Notes: generated by a model not told the origin, from the letters alone. A stretch of 64,000 bases of DNA from Hymenopus coronatus (GCA_030762935.1 CM060899.1:58454501-58518500); one strand, 5' to 3'; counted from the stretch's first letter, positions 10,134 through 21,345 are shown. Made by a program: numbers and translations.

Positions 10134-11062
10134 ATGTATTTTTAGAAGGGGTTTAGAGATTTAGGGGTTCCAATCCCTAAATCTCTCAGGCAGTCTGTGG
10201 CGGAAGCATAAGTACGACCCGGTGTCATGCGATAGAACGACCATACTGTACAGGTCACGCGCCAGTTCTTGACGAATGACATTTTTAAATGAGAGGTTAG
10301 ATATGAGCCACTTACCTTTGCATTGGTACACAGTTGTAGGAATGACAGTGATATGTTGTGTATATTATTCTCATGTTTCTGCGCTATTGTAGTACAGTCA
10401 CTATAAAACAAATATCACATGTCAAGTGATATCAGTCGCATGTATTTATTCTCGACCTCGGTTATTGCTTACACTACACTTTACACCTAATTTTCTTGTA
10501 TGTCTTATTACCGAATCCATTAATAACTAAGCATCTCTCGTTAAAACACTGGCAATGTCATTAACCCGTAACGCACAACACTTTGCAGTCAACTGTACGC
10601 TGTGTATTCTCGAAACATAATCATAAGGAAGCAGAGCTGTTTGTTATTGTAACATAAACTATTTGCTGACCTGTTTATCAAGGTAGGCTAGCTCACTGTA
10701 TCTTCGCTAAAACTTATTTGTCTAGAAGGAACGAGCAGCCAGTTGTATCCAGTGCACACGTGTTAAATGAGCTAAGGAATCTCCGGCATAGATTCGTCTC
10801 GTATTATCATATTCTTTCTCTTTCTACATGCATCTCTTTAGCAATATACTTGGACGCCTGTTCGTAAAACGAGGAACATCAAAATCTCCTGAAGCTGGTA
10901 ATACTGTTGACTCCCAGTTACGGAACAAAGAGGAATTTATACAGATAAGGCACGATGTCTGTCTCCCCTCCTAATAACTACTTTTCCTTGGCTCACGGAC
11001 GTCGTCAGAACTTTTCCTGTGAGGCGGGTGTAAAAATCATTATTTGTTATATTGCCCATACT
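10134..11062. other. Unannotated stretch with one strong hairpin
   Basis: Contains a perfect 11-bp stem GAGATTTAGGG / CCCTAAATCTC with an 8-nt loop (10156-10185). The rest is normal-looking sequence of higher GC without R1 or SINE features. A reverse open frame of 89 codons (10142-10411) has no recognisable domain. Confidence 0.45.
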
Positions 11063-11064
11063 AA

Positions 11065-11815
11065 TTTTTACTTTATCTAGCACGTATGTACAAAGTGGAT
11101 AGACAAAGAACTGCATTCCAACTAAAAACTCGACACCGAAAATACATGTTTTGAGACTCCATAACACGAAAAACAATTTAGAAACATGTCTGTGGGTGTG
11201 TTTGTGCGTCTGGATTTGTTTGTATGTGTGTGTGTCTGTGGGCAGCATAGCTAAAAAAGGAAAAGATGGAAAATACCAAACTTGGTATTTAAGTTCAGTA
11301 TCTTCTAAGGATGCCGCACGAAGAAGTTCAAGAAAATCGCCCCACCCCCAACTAGCCTTTACAGGGAACATTTTTCCAAAATTTTCTCCAACGAATTTGA
11401 TTAAAAAGAGAGGTAGACAAAAACTTGCAACACAAACAATGTAGATCTCGTTAAAACTCACAATTTATGTCATATACATTTTTTCGTAGAATTAATCGTT
11501 TTCGAGTAATTTGAAATTATTGGTTTTCAAACGGGAAGTATCTTTATTTTCGTCTTGCTTTTTTTTTTTTTTTTTTTTTTTTACTCTTAGCAAACAAAGA
11601 GAACTGAATTGTAATTGTGACACATAGTGACCCGCTTTTAAAAGATTTGAACATCGCTTTTCCTTGTACCTTCCCTTATTTCCCTTCTACTCACAAAAAG
11701 ACAATTCTGCTAATGTTTTATCAAGATGTAAATAAAATAATAGTAATCTTTTGTAAGAATAGCTTGTTTTGTAACAGTTAGACAAAGTAATGTGAATGGA
11801 ACACGTCAGCTTTTT
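11065..11815 (+). repeat. R1 repeat with internal deletion
   Basis: Begins TTTTTACTTTATCTAGCACG, with a mutated palindrome, and ends GTGAATGGAACACGTCAGC. About 100 bp between 'attaaaa' and 'agagg' (near 11405) are missing. A 20-nt T run at 11562 is an added expansion. Confidence 0.85.
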
Positions 11816-11865
11816 CTCGTTGCATTTAACACTAGGTGATAAAACAGAATTTTCTTACTATGACG

Positions 11866-12060
11866 TAACCGAACGAGTTGGCTCCACGGTAACGCATGAT
11901 GCTCACATTCGGTGGATTCCACTTATGTCCTCCGTCGATCTCCCACTGGAGTTTTCAGGTTTTCTCTGGCTAGTTGGCGAATACGGGTGTGATTTCTCAT
12001 CTCCATAATTTCTTTTCCTTCATTCCCCTTTCCTTACCTGTGCTCTCAGGTTTCGTGGCC
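11866..12060 (+). repeat. SINE family C (probable, tRNA-like head)
   Basis: Reads CGAGTTGGCTCCACGGTAAC with a degraded box A, then CCTCCGTCGATCTCCCACTG in the box B region, then 'gttttcaggttttctctggc', a body type common in tRNA-derived SINEs. The 3' end is not clear; similarity may continue to about 12340. No second copy in the window. Confidence 0.4.
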
Positions 12061-12470
12061 TGATGTGGTGCTGGACAGATGGTGCTTATCTTTATCCAAG
12101 GAAAGGGTATTCATTGTGAAATCAAAGGGCTGTCTGGTTACAAGGGTCGTTAACCTCCCTCTCTGGCGAGCTACAGTAGTGGCTAGGAAATATTAGGGAC
12201 TTCTGCGCGTGTCTATGGCCTTTCTACCTGTGGCCCGTAGCCTTCTGTAGTTCATTCGCTGGGAGGAGTAGGTAATAGATTTGTGTAAGCCGGAGTGCTC
12301 AAGGTGTTCCCTTGCGTTGTATAACCATAACTATATGAAAATAACTATTAAACATTTGCATACATTAATTAGCTTAATTATTGAGCCTTCAGGCTTTTAA
12401 GGTATCTTTACGCTGCATAGTCGTGTTTACCGCTTCACTATATACATTTACTTTGACTTAACATGTATTT
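12060..12470. other. Unannotated stretch
   Basis: Moderately GC-rich up to 12310, then AT-rich. No open frame or repeat recognised; the first part could be body of the SINE C copy. Confidence 0.35.
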
Positions 12471-12476
12471 TAACGG

Positions 12477-12610
12477 AGCGGGATGGCTTAGGCGGTAACG
12501 TCTTTAGCCCCATTCAGGAGATCCTGGTTCTCATCTCCTGAGCCGATAAATCCAGCAAGGGATTTTTCGTGGTTTCCCTCAATCGCCAAGGTAGCTCACC
12601 TGATTGGATA
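12477..12610 (+). repeat. SINE family D
   Basis: Head GCGGGATGGCTTAGGCGG with box A character, 'ccccattcaggagatcctgg', and a box B region GGTTCTCATCTCC. A second copy lies at 32601 with the same order of motifs. Confidence 0.6.
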
Positions 12611-12689
12611 TATTTAATACTATGACCCAAAGGTCCACTGTAAGTCTAAAACACCAGTAAAAAACTGAAAGTTCATGGCAATAGAAACT

Positions 12690-12905
12690 CCCTTACCATC
12701 TCTCCACATATACGTAGTTAAAGCAGCTAGACTGGATGGCACCCCAATGTCATCTGCTTTTTGCGGAGCAAAGTAGTATGATATAAAGGGCTTAAACCTC
12801 GAAGGTAACTGTACTCCGCCATCTAACCATGAAGTTGAAAGCAGCTGGACTGGGCACCCTAACGTCATATGCTTGGTATGAGTCCTTGAAGGCTACTGTC
12901 CATCG
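12690..12905. repeat. Dispersed ~130-bp repeat E, 1.5-2 units
   Basis: Two diverged direct units: GTTAAAGCAGCTAGACTGG ... CACCCCAATGTCATCTGC and GTTGAAAGCAGCTGGACTGG ... CACCCTAACGTCATATGC. The linker 'gcggagcaaagtagtatgat' is shared with 33545-33575. No protein seen. Confidence 0.6.
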
Positions 12906-12962
12906 TATACCATCAATGAGGCATCATACCTAACAGATCCATGTAGTTAAAGCATTTTAATA

Positions 12963-13344
12963 CATTACAAGATATGTATTTTGCTTCAGAGAAATCGTTA
13001 TAAATATAAATAATTCGTATTACTTTCACATATATAACTAGTAGATAGAGACGTAAAAACTTTCCAAAAATCCTCCATGCAAAGGGTAGTTTGGAATGGA
13101 GGATTTTCTTGAAAATTTTCTTGGAAAATGACAAGCCTAAACACCAAGTTTGGTATTAATCGAATATTGGGAGGGGGAGGAGTTATACAGTTTATATGCG
13201 CGCTTACGAATATTTTTCTAAAAATGCTTTCATTTGATTCAGGTAGCCTCAAAAAGGAATTATCGGTGAAATCTCGACATCGAATTTCAGAACGGATTAC
13301 AATACTTCCGTTTGCTTTCTGTAACTACGTTTTAGAGAAAGTAA
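12963..13344 (-). repeat. R1 repeat, degenerate palindrome half
   Basis: Recognisable from 'ccatgcaaagggtagtttgg' to TTAGAGAAAGTAACA. There is no CA tract; the microsatellite region is replaced by a short GCGCGC-bearing linker. Confidence 0.75.
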
Positions 13345-13915
13345 CATGCGTATGTACCTATTTAGTTACTATTACTTTCGAAAAGCCACTCATGATGCAT
13401 AATAGTCTCATGCAAAATTCGCTCCTTGTTCTATTCGTGTTTGTCGAGTTTGGCCACTACCGAAGTTCGCTTTTTATTGAGGAGACAAGCTATGTTTGTT
13501 TCACTTTACTCCCTGTTTAATGGGTCGGCTAAGTCTCTCTCCTTGACACGATACCTTAGAGATTTGTACGGCTTTCGGAAAATGGGTAATTAAACTCACG
13601 GATTGCCACGCATATTTCTGGTGTTTAGCGCACTTTATTGTTTTATGTACGGAAAATAAATACAAATTATTAGGTTGCTCTCATATATGTATAAATTATA
13701 CATTTCACTACTGATTTGCCAAAGATATATTTTATATAAATTGATGAAACTGCGTTTATGAAAAGGCTGTGACTGAAATAATGACTATGCAAATTAACAA
13801 GTCGATATAACACATAAATATAAATAGACATCTCAAAGTTAATAAAAGGTCCTCCTTTCTTAGTATGATAGCCTAAGGGAAATAAATAAGGTGGAGACGC
13901 TACCTCAAAATGTAA
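13345..13915. other. Unannotated stretch
   Basis: AT-rich, without recognised repeats or coding sequence. Confidence 0.4.
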
Positions 13916-13916
<1 letters not shown>

Positions 13917-13957
<41 letters not shown>

Positions 13958-13991
13958 ATATTATTATTAATAATAATAATAATAATAATAA
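13917..13991. repeat. ATT/AAT microsatellite with inverted halves
   Basis: About 14 ATT units, a short ATAATATT bridge, then about 8 AAT units, so the two halves are complementary and can fold into one hairpin. Confidence 0.9.
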
Positions 13992-14875
13992 AGTCGTTGA
14001 TTGATTTTAGTTAACTAATCCATCATTCTTATTTACCAACAAATTCCTGACTTTTGCTATATCATGTAAACAAGGTTTTCTCAGCGCTGAATTAAGTATT
14101 ACCTGTCTGAGGAATGATTGCAGACGGCCACGTGTGGAAGCTTGCGTAAACACAAACAAATAACCGGTATTATGTCATCACTCCCGGAACATACCGTGTA
14201 CAGTTCGGCATTATGGAATGCAGCTGTTGAGTCTAATAGTAGACGGTTCGAATCAAGTCAAAATGCAAACACCGCCGCACGCAGTCATATGCTCACAAAA
14301 CAGAAAATTAATATTCATTCGTAATAAAGAAAACAGCAAGTTTAACCTGTTGTGGATCGTTTAGTTTATTTGCGTTTACGTAATCTGTGCTGATGTTTTG
14401 AGTCAGACTGTACTATATTCCGCTCTAAACTATGCCATGCCACACCAGCGACCTCCTCTAACAACTTCATTCTTTCGTCAGGCAGATTGTACGTCACTTG
14501 GAACGTCTAAATCAAGCAAGACCATCCATTCCGGTCAGCAAATATCACTTCGAACATGCCCCTTTGAACGAATTTGACCGCACTCATGCATGTAAGATTA
14601 CACGTTATACTCATACAGTTTGAGGGTAGTTTATGTAGCAAGGCTCACGTTGTCTCATCCTGGTTTCCCGTCTCGAGTTCAATTTTATACGACCCTAATG
14701 CGCAAGTCCCCCTGCTTCTCGTTATCTCTGATTATTTTTATATTGTAAATTATGTTTTTAGTAGATTATTTATATTTGCCCCGGTTAGTTGGGTTCTTCG
14801 GTCGAGCAAAACTAGTATTATAAAGTTTAAAACTCTGTAAATTCAAATTCTGTCAAGATAACTCATTAAAAGAAA
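13992..14875. other. Unannotated stretch
   Basis: No R1 and no SINE. Frames at 14118 and 14574 (68 and 88 codons) have no visible domain and are treated as chance. Confidence 0.4.
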
Positions 14876-14879
14876 TAAC

Positions 14880-15240
14880 AAAAGACTGCAGCAAAATATT
14901 AGAATATACGTAGATGCATATCTAAAATGCAACATCCGTATAGAATATATAACTAAGAAACTAAATTCAGCCTATTTTAATATGTCATGTCTAATACATA
15001 TAGAAACAAACAAACAAAAACAGTCAATTACAGTTACTTTCACTCGATGCTGACCTATAGCAGGGGAAATGCACATTGGTGGAAAACAATCTTCGGAATA
15101 CAGAAAAAAAATAATACGCGTTATGACACATGCAAACTTCAAGGACTCTTGTAAACCACTATTTAAAAATTTAAAAATATTAACAATGCCCACAATCAAA
15201 GATATAAAAACCTTAACTTTATTCACAAAACATTTATGAA
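14880..15240 (+). pseudogene. Jockey-like reverse transcriptase relic
   Basis: Forward frames, with frameshifts, contain VDAYLKCNIRIEYITKKLNS (about 14910-14970), similar to the 'LGIxxDxxLxWxxHIxxIxxKLNS' region of non-LTR RTs. After frame changes follow FGIQKKIIRVMTHANF and DSCKPLFKNLKILTMPTI (about 15085-15195), matching 'VQKKxIRIIxxxxxxxSCxxLFxxLxILTLP'. The order and spacing fit the C-terminal part of a jockey/CR1-like polymerase with the active site already lost. It differs from the LINE at 4480. Confidence 0.72.
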
Positions 15241-15349
15241 TATGGATGATTTTATGGATGACCCAATGTTGAAGTCAATAGGCTAATATACCTACATATT
15301 ATATTATTACCATAAACTGCCAAATCAATGATTCAATATATTTTAAAAA

Positions 15350-16030
15350 AAAATATGATGTATTCCATTTATATGAATTTCTCTACATCTCTGCAACAAA
15401 TTATTGTTAAAAGCTAATGTTTCTCTTTACTTCATAGTAATCAAAGAAAAAATAATAACAGAAATAGTTTTATTACTAGCTTCCTTTTAACTAGAAGCGA
15501 AATAAGGGAGCAGCAGTCAAAAGCTGGTTGCTATGTGAGTGAAGTTCCTTTATTTGTATGGACAGGAGTTGACCAATTCCTGTATGAGAAAAGTAGAAGT
15601 TTAGCTGAAACCAAAAACAAGGAATATCTCGAAAACGATAAACTCCACGAAAAAATGTATATAACATATGTGTGTGTTTTAACATGCTCTACATTTTTTT
15701 GTGTGATAAATTTTTGTCCATCTCTTAAGGTTTAGTAGTTATGCAAAATTCCTTAAAATTCATCCAAAATAGTCTTCAGAGGCTATTTCCAGAATATTCA
15801 GGATATACATTTTATTTGTCAGGTAAATATCTTCAATATACGATATTTTAATCAAAATCGTTAGAGCCATTTTTGAGAAAATCAAAATTTTTGAAAAAAG
15901 TTGCATATAAAGAGTGTTTGGGGGTGGGAGTGATTTTCTTGAAAATATTCGTGTCATATCCTTGGAAGATACCAAACATAAATACCAAGTTTGGTTTTTA
16001 ACGGACTTTTCATTTTTGAGCTATGCTACA

Positions 16031-16069
<39 letters not shown>

Positions 16070-16226
16070 GCACGCACGCACACGGACATGTTTCAAAAAT
16101 GCTTTTTTTTAGATTCAGGAGGTCTCAAACCAAGTATTTCCGATGAAATCTCGGTATCGAAATTTGGGTGCATTACAATACCTTCTCTATATACTATGTA
16201 CATAGACGTATAGAGAAAGTAATAAT
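15350..16226 (-). repeat. R1 repeat, complete, long CA tract
   Basis: AAATATGATGTATTCCATTT at the start and TATAGAGAAAGTAATAAT at the end. The CA tract (16029-16063) is among the longest and ends in GCACGCACGCAC. A piece between the 5' end and 'ggttgctatgtgag' is slightly shortened. Confidence 0.9.
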
Positions 16227-16575
16227 ATCTTGTATACCATGTAGGTACATATTAAAATTTAAGTTACTCAAGCATATTTTTTGACGATTCACCAGTTTAC
16301 GAGCTTAGGCTCACAATGTAAACGCCATATGACAGTAAATATTCTATTCTATGTTAAAAAGACGTGTGCGACATAAGGAACTACTTCAGAAATAACACAT
16401 TTGTCACTTTTAGTTATGCAAATAATTTAAACTGTTACTAATAGATTTCATAATTTATGAACACGTTATTTTCTATGCGATCATAGAAAAGTGCATTACG
16501 CGCTTACTTAGATTTCGCGTATCACATTTGTTATGTAAATAATATTTAAAACAGACGTACTGTGGAACACAACTG
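16227..16575. other. Unannotated stretch
   Basis: AT-rich, nothing recognised. Confidence 0.4.
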
Positions 16576-16597
16576 AATGTACTGCTACCTAAAAACA

Positions 16598-16668
16598 AAC
16601 TGTGTCGTAGAATAACTGAGGACGAACTTTCTTGTACAATAACTGAGAGCGAACTGTGTTGAAAATTG
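16598..16668 (+). repeat. Short direct repeats (about 28-bp period)
   Basis: GAATAACTGAGGACGAACT and CAATAACTGAGAGCGAACT are 28 bp apart, with a weaker third piece AAACTGTGTCG before and GAACTGTGTTG after. Confidence 0.55.
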
Positions 16669-17044
16669 CGTCTCTGTAGAATATATTCGAACAACCTTGT
16701 TCTGCCTAAGCATTAAAACTATACCTAATTGGCTACCTTCCCCGCTCCCAGTAGGGTCTCTTTTCTTGCTCCAATAAAAACTTATCTAGAATTTCACTTA
16801 GGCGGCTAACTCCCCATTAACTTTCACATTTTTATTATCTCACCACCCCTTCTAAGAATTACATAATCTTTTCAACCCAAGGACATTCTTTTATACGTTT
16901 CCCCAAGATCCCTGGCTATTTTCCACAAAAAAACTTACGAGAGATTTCCGTTTTTTAAGAGATGTATAGTTTCGACTATATCTTCTCTGTTATAACTAGG
17001 TTTGTGCTAACACCCTTAAAAATATAATATAATTATATTATTAC
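16669..17044. other. Unannotated stretch
   Basis: C-rich pyrimidine segments at 16735-16930, nothing recognised. Confidence 0.4.
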
Positions 17045-17052
17045 TTACATCA

Positions 17053-17283
17053 GACCTCGCCGTGGCCGAGTGGTTCGACCATTCACCTCCAACCTACACG
17101 ACTCGGGTTTGATCCCAAATGACAGCATGTTAGATTTGTGGTGGACAAAGTAGCGCAGGGGTGGGTTTTCTCCGAACTATCCGGTTTCCCCCACCATCAC
17201 ATTCCACCGGTGCTATGTATCATTGTTGTCGCCTGCGGTGCCACAAGTAGTAAAAGCGGGCGTTAAACACTATAAAAATGAAT
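17053..17283 (+). repeat. SINE family B, full-length with TSD
   Basis: Flanked by TTACATCA (17045-17052 and 17284-17291). The tRNA-like head CGCCGTGGCCGAGTGGTTCG carries box A and CGGGTTTGATCCC is box B, followed by a body ending 'gcgttaaacactataaaaat'. The longest open frame starting in this region (17223) runs through the SINE tail, the LINE stub, the AGC repeat and R1, so it is not a gene. Confidence 0.85.
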
Positions 17284-17330
17284 TTACATCATCTTGCTTG
17301 TTAATTATTTACATCGTTTTGCAGTCATTA

Positions 17331-17554
17331 CATATAATGAGAAAGGATCGTGGAAATATAGCTAGACAGGTACGGAATGGCATCCACAGGGAGGGAAGAA
17401 TGATTGGGAGACCGAGAGTAACTTGGAGAAGAATATTTGAAGTGAGGGAAATGAATATATCATGGAAGGAGATACAAGTCTTGTCAAAGAATGGTGTTCA
17501 ATGGCGAAGATTTGTTGCGACACTTTGTTCCACCAAGGAATTAAACGAAATCAT

Positions 17555-17586
<32 letters not shown>

Positions 17587-17588
17587 TC
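17331..17588 (+). pseudogene. 5'-truncated LINE stub with 12-bp TSD
   Basis: The insertion is bounded by TTGCAGTCATTA (17319-17330 and 17589-17600). The open frame codes MRKDRGNIARQVRNGI, GRPRVTWRRIFEV and NGVQWRRFVATLC, the typical last 70 residues of RTE/CR1-type reverse transcriptases ('GRPxxTWRR ... RxxWRxLVxALC'). The tail is (ATC)n followed by (AGC)n at 17550-17586 instead of poly-A, as known for RTE-like elements. Only 258 bp were copied; it is dead on arrival. The clade assignment is from motif and tail only. Confidence 0.82.
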
Positions 17589-17684
17589 TTGCAGTCATTA
17601 GTACTGCCTCAAATGCTTAAGACACAAAAGCATTCGTTTTCCGAATATTACCAACTAGTGAAAAATGTTAATAAGGTTCTAGAG

Positions 17685-18406
17685 AAATCTGATGTGTTCC
17701 ATTCACATGTTCTCTGCAACAAATTATTGTTAAAAAGATTATGCTTCTATTTACTTCGTGTTAATAAGAAAAAATTAGCAGAAAATACTCTTATTACTTG
17801 TTTCCTTGTAAGTAGAAGCGAAATAAGGAAATACCATAGGTTAAAGTGATAGTCAAAAGCTGGTTGCTATGTGACTGAAATGCCTTTGTTTTCATGGACA
17901 GGAGTTGACAAATTCCTGTATGAGAAAAGTATGTTTTTAAAGCTAAAACCTAAAACAAGGAATATCTCAAAAATGATCAACTCAAGAAAAAAATGTATAT
18001 AATATAAATTATGTGTTTTAACGTGTTTACAATTTTTGTGTGGAGGGTTTTTGCCTATCCCTTATGGTTTAGCGCTTATGCAAAACTCCGTAAAATTCAT
18101 CCAGAATAAAGTAGTCTTCAGAAGCTATTCCCAGAAAATTCAAGATATACAAATTATTTGTCACGTAAATATCTTTAATATACGATATTTTAATCGAAAT
18201 TGTTAGAGCCATTTTTAATAAAATCAAAATTTTCGAAAAAAATCCATGTAAGGGGTAGTTTGGTTAGTTTTTTTTTTTCATATTATCTTCATGTAACATC
18301 CCTAGAAGATAACTAAACTTAAATACAAATGTTGGTATTTTACCGACTTTTCGTTTTTGAGTTATCGTGTTCACAGACACACGGACCTTTTTGTGCAAAT
18401 GCTTTT
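17685..18406 (-). repeat. R1 repeat, truncated at microsatellite, inverted partner
   Basis: Starts AGAAATCTGATGTGTTCC and stops after ACACGGACCTTTTTGTGC, where an opposite R1 copy begins. The CA tract is reduced to ACAGACACACGG. Confidence 0.88.
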
Positions 18407-19266
18407 TTTACTTTCTCTACATGTACTATGTAGATAGTGTATACAGAAAATATTACATTCCACCTAAATATTCCATACCGAGATTTCACCGAAAATGGAT
18501 GCTTTATGTCCCCTTGAATCCAAACTAAGCGTTTTATGGAAAAAGGTCCGTGTGTGTATCTGTGGATAGCATAGCTCAAAAACGAAAAGTCCGTTAAATA
18601 CCAAACTTTGTATTTAAGTTCAGTATCTTCCAAGGATGCGACACGAATATTTTCAAGAAAATCCTCCACCCCCAACTACCCTTTACATGGAAAAAATGTC
18701 AAAAATTTTGAGTTTCTCAAAATAGCTCTAACGATTTTGATTAAATTATTGTATATTACAGATATATACCTGACAAATAAAATGTATATTTTAAATTTTA
18801 TGGGAATACCTCTGAAGACTTCTTTATTTTGGATGAATTTTACGGAGTTTTCCACAACTGACAAACCGTAAGATATAGAAAAAAACTTACCTGACAGAAA
18901 ATGTAGAGCTCGTTAAAACACACAATTTATGTTATATACATATTTTTCATGGAGTGGATTGCTTTTGAGATATTCCTTGTTACTGGTTTCAGCTTTAAAA
19001 AACATACTTTTCTCATATGGGAATTTGTCAACTCCTGTCCATACAAACAAAGGAACTTCAATCACATAGCAACCAGCTTTTGACTACATCTTTAGCCTAA
19101 GCTACACCCTTATTTCCCTTCTACTTACAAGGAAGCAAGTAATAAGACTATTTTTGCTAATTTTTTCTTGATTAGCATGAAAAAATAGAAGAATAAGCTT
19201 TTTAACAAGAATTTGTTACAGAGAGATGTAGAGAAAGTAATGTGAATGGAACACATCTGATTTTTT
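18407..19266 (+). repeat. R1 repeat, complete
   Basis: Starts TTTACTTTCTCTACATGTAC and ends AATGGAACACATCTGATTTT. It lies tail to head against the reverse copy before it, giving an inverted pair spanning 1.6 kb. Confidence 0.9.
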
Positions 19267-19384
19267 TATATAGGGGACCCTAAAACATAAATTTCCGGTG
19301 AAATCTCGGTATAAAATGTTTGGGTGGAGTGCAATACCTTCTCTATACACTATGTACGTGGTACGTGTAGAGAAAGTAAAAATT
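19267..19384 (-). repeat. R1 terminal fragment
   Basis: About 115 bp from the palindrome end (GGGGACCCTAAAACATAAAT ... GTAGAGAAAGTAAAAATT) follow the previous copy without a gap. Confidence 0.85.
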
Positions 19385-19770
19385 AGTGTTGATGTCATGG
19401 TTTCTTTGTTGATATTAAGTCTTCATTAAGATGTTAAATGTATGATACTTAACACAAAGGCATTATATTCTTTCTTTTGTGCTTGCGTGCTCTGAACTCT
19501 AAATATTGCAGTAGTAGTGGGAGGGTAATTGGGGAAATGCTTCCATTTCTTTTTTTGTGGCCGGAGGGGAAATTGCTCTCTGGACCTTTCCCTTGCGGAC
19601 TTCATTAACAACTCCAATTGCTTTCCTTTTATTCCCTTCTGCTCTCTTTTTCTGTAGTTAGTCGCCCTTTATTTTAATAATAGAAATATCATATGTATAC
19701 CGCTCACTCGGCGTTCTCTAGCCACCACTATTTCTTGAAATGTCTGCATCCTTGATACGACTACAAAGTG
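19385..19770. other. Unannotated stretch
   Basis: Pyrimidine-rich 19540-19660; nothing recognised. Confidence 0.4.
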
Positions 19771-20940
19771 CTAATACTTTCTCTACTTCGTACAGTAAAT
19801 AGGGAAATATTCCACTTACAAATTCGCGGAAAATACACATTTTTAGAATCCCTAAATAAATAAATAAAACGTTTTAGAAGAATGGTCCAGTGTCTGTGTG
19901 TGAACTGCATTATCAAAGGAAAATCTGGTTTTTTCTTTTTCTTTTTAATACAGTAGTCCTTTTTTCTGTTTTTTTTTTTTTTTCAATTTCCTACATTTCC
20001 TTAGTTGATCTATTAATTTAACGTTTCCTTTTTACATATACATACTCAGACATATATACATTTACAAGTACATAAACACCCATGCCCAGGGTGGGACTCG
20101 AACCCACGATTCCCTGCGCCACGAACCACCAAAGCGAGGTGCTTTATCGAGCGTGTCCATGGGGACCGGTATAATACACATTTACAAACACATAAACACC
20201 CATGCCCAGAGTGGGACTCGAACCCACGATCCCCTGCGCCACGAAGCACCAAAGCTAGGCACTTTAGTGAGCGCGGCCAGTTAAATACTAAACTTTACTG
20301 GTATGTTTATATCCAGCATCCCCACCCCAAACTAACCTTTACTTTAAAAAATGTTAGAACATTTAAATTTTTTCAAAAATGACTAGCGATTTTTATTCAA
20401 ATACCAAATGTTTAGGATAGTTTCTCGACAAATGCAATGTATATCTTGAGTTTTCTGGGAATAACCTCTGAAGTCTTCTTTATTCTAGATGGTTTAGCAT
20501 AACTGGTAAACCGTAAGAGATAGACAAAGATTTACTCTACAAAAAAGTAGATATTCTCAAAACACACAACTTATGTAATATACACTTTTTTCGTAGAGTT
20601 AACCATTTTCTAAATATTTTTTTTTTTATTGATTTCAGTTTTAAAACACATACTTATTCAAATATGAAGTCTTTTTTCGTTTTTTTTTTTCCCCCCTAGG
20701 TCAAGAAAATACAACGGAGTTTCAAAAGAATTACGTAGCGACAAGCGCTTGAATATTTAACTGTTGCTTAAGTCTACTACATTCCGCTATTTCCATTGTA
20801 ATTGCAAGGAAATTTGTAATAATAAAAGTATTTTACAAATGTGTATCTTTATTAGTGTGAAGTAGGTGGAATAACGAACATTTTTAAGAAGTTAGTTGAA
20901 AAATGGACAGCGAAAATCAAGTGAATGCAATGCATTAGAA
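19771..20940 (+). repeat. R1 repeat, degenerate, split by SINE H
   Basis: The left part 19771-19925 (ACTTTCTCTACTTCGTAC ... AAAGGAAAATCTGG) continues at 20281 with TTAAATACTAAACTTTACTG and ends about 20940. The 355-bp insertion between them holds a T-rich tail and two SINE H heads. Confidence 0.75.
19926..20280 (-). repeat. SINE family H doublet
   Basis: Two tRNA-like units in the same reverse orientation, at about 20162-20280 and 20041-20160. Each contains GTGGCGCAGGG, a perfect box B GGGTTCGAGTCCCAC and the same tail GGGCATGGGTGTTTATGT. The upstream plus-strand T-rich segment (19926-20000) would be the A-rich tail. The two units share about 100 of 117 positions by eye. Confidence 0.75.
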
Positions 20941-21110
20941 ATTATTTCCTCTTTTTTTCGTTAATATGGCATATTTTAATGTGCAGAATAAAAAAAAAAA
21001 AACAGTAATAAATTGTACTAACATACTGATAAATAAATAATTTTAGCACGCGCTCCCCGAAACAGCTGCTTCTCGGGCTTTTAGCACGCCGAAAAATAGT
21101 ACTATAGGGT

Positions 21111-21337
21111 AGGCCTGGCGAACATTACTTCCAAAGTGTGAATAGAGTCCGGCATCCTCTCCTTGGCTATAGTAACACGCGCCAGGTGGAACCCGTTATC
21201 TCTAGCAGCGGCGGATCGGTATTTATTCAACCCACCTCGGCAACTCCACACCTAAACCGGTTGCTGTGCTTTGTAGGTCACTAAGGGAGGGGAAGTAGAA
21301 GAGCTTCACACTTTGGGAGTAACGTTCGCCAGGCTCC
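21111..21337. mobile_element. Small hAT-like MITE
   Basis: Perfect 8-bp duplication TATAGGGT (21103-21110 and 21338-21345); a further C extends it to nine. Inverted termini: AGGCCTGGCGAACATTAC at the left, and GTAACGTTCGCCAGGCTCC at the right, followed inward by TTTGGGAG / the complement CTTCCAAAG. The TIR is about 32 bp with few mismatches. At 227 bp it is too small to encode a transposase. GC content is clearly higher than the surroundings. Confidence 0.85.
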
Positions 21338-21345
21338 TATAGGGT

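Noticed and set aside
17223..17849. 208-codon open frame
   Set aside because: Composite of SINE B tail, LINE stub, ATC/AGC repeat and R1 sequence, crossing three insertion boundaries.
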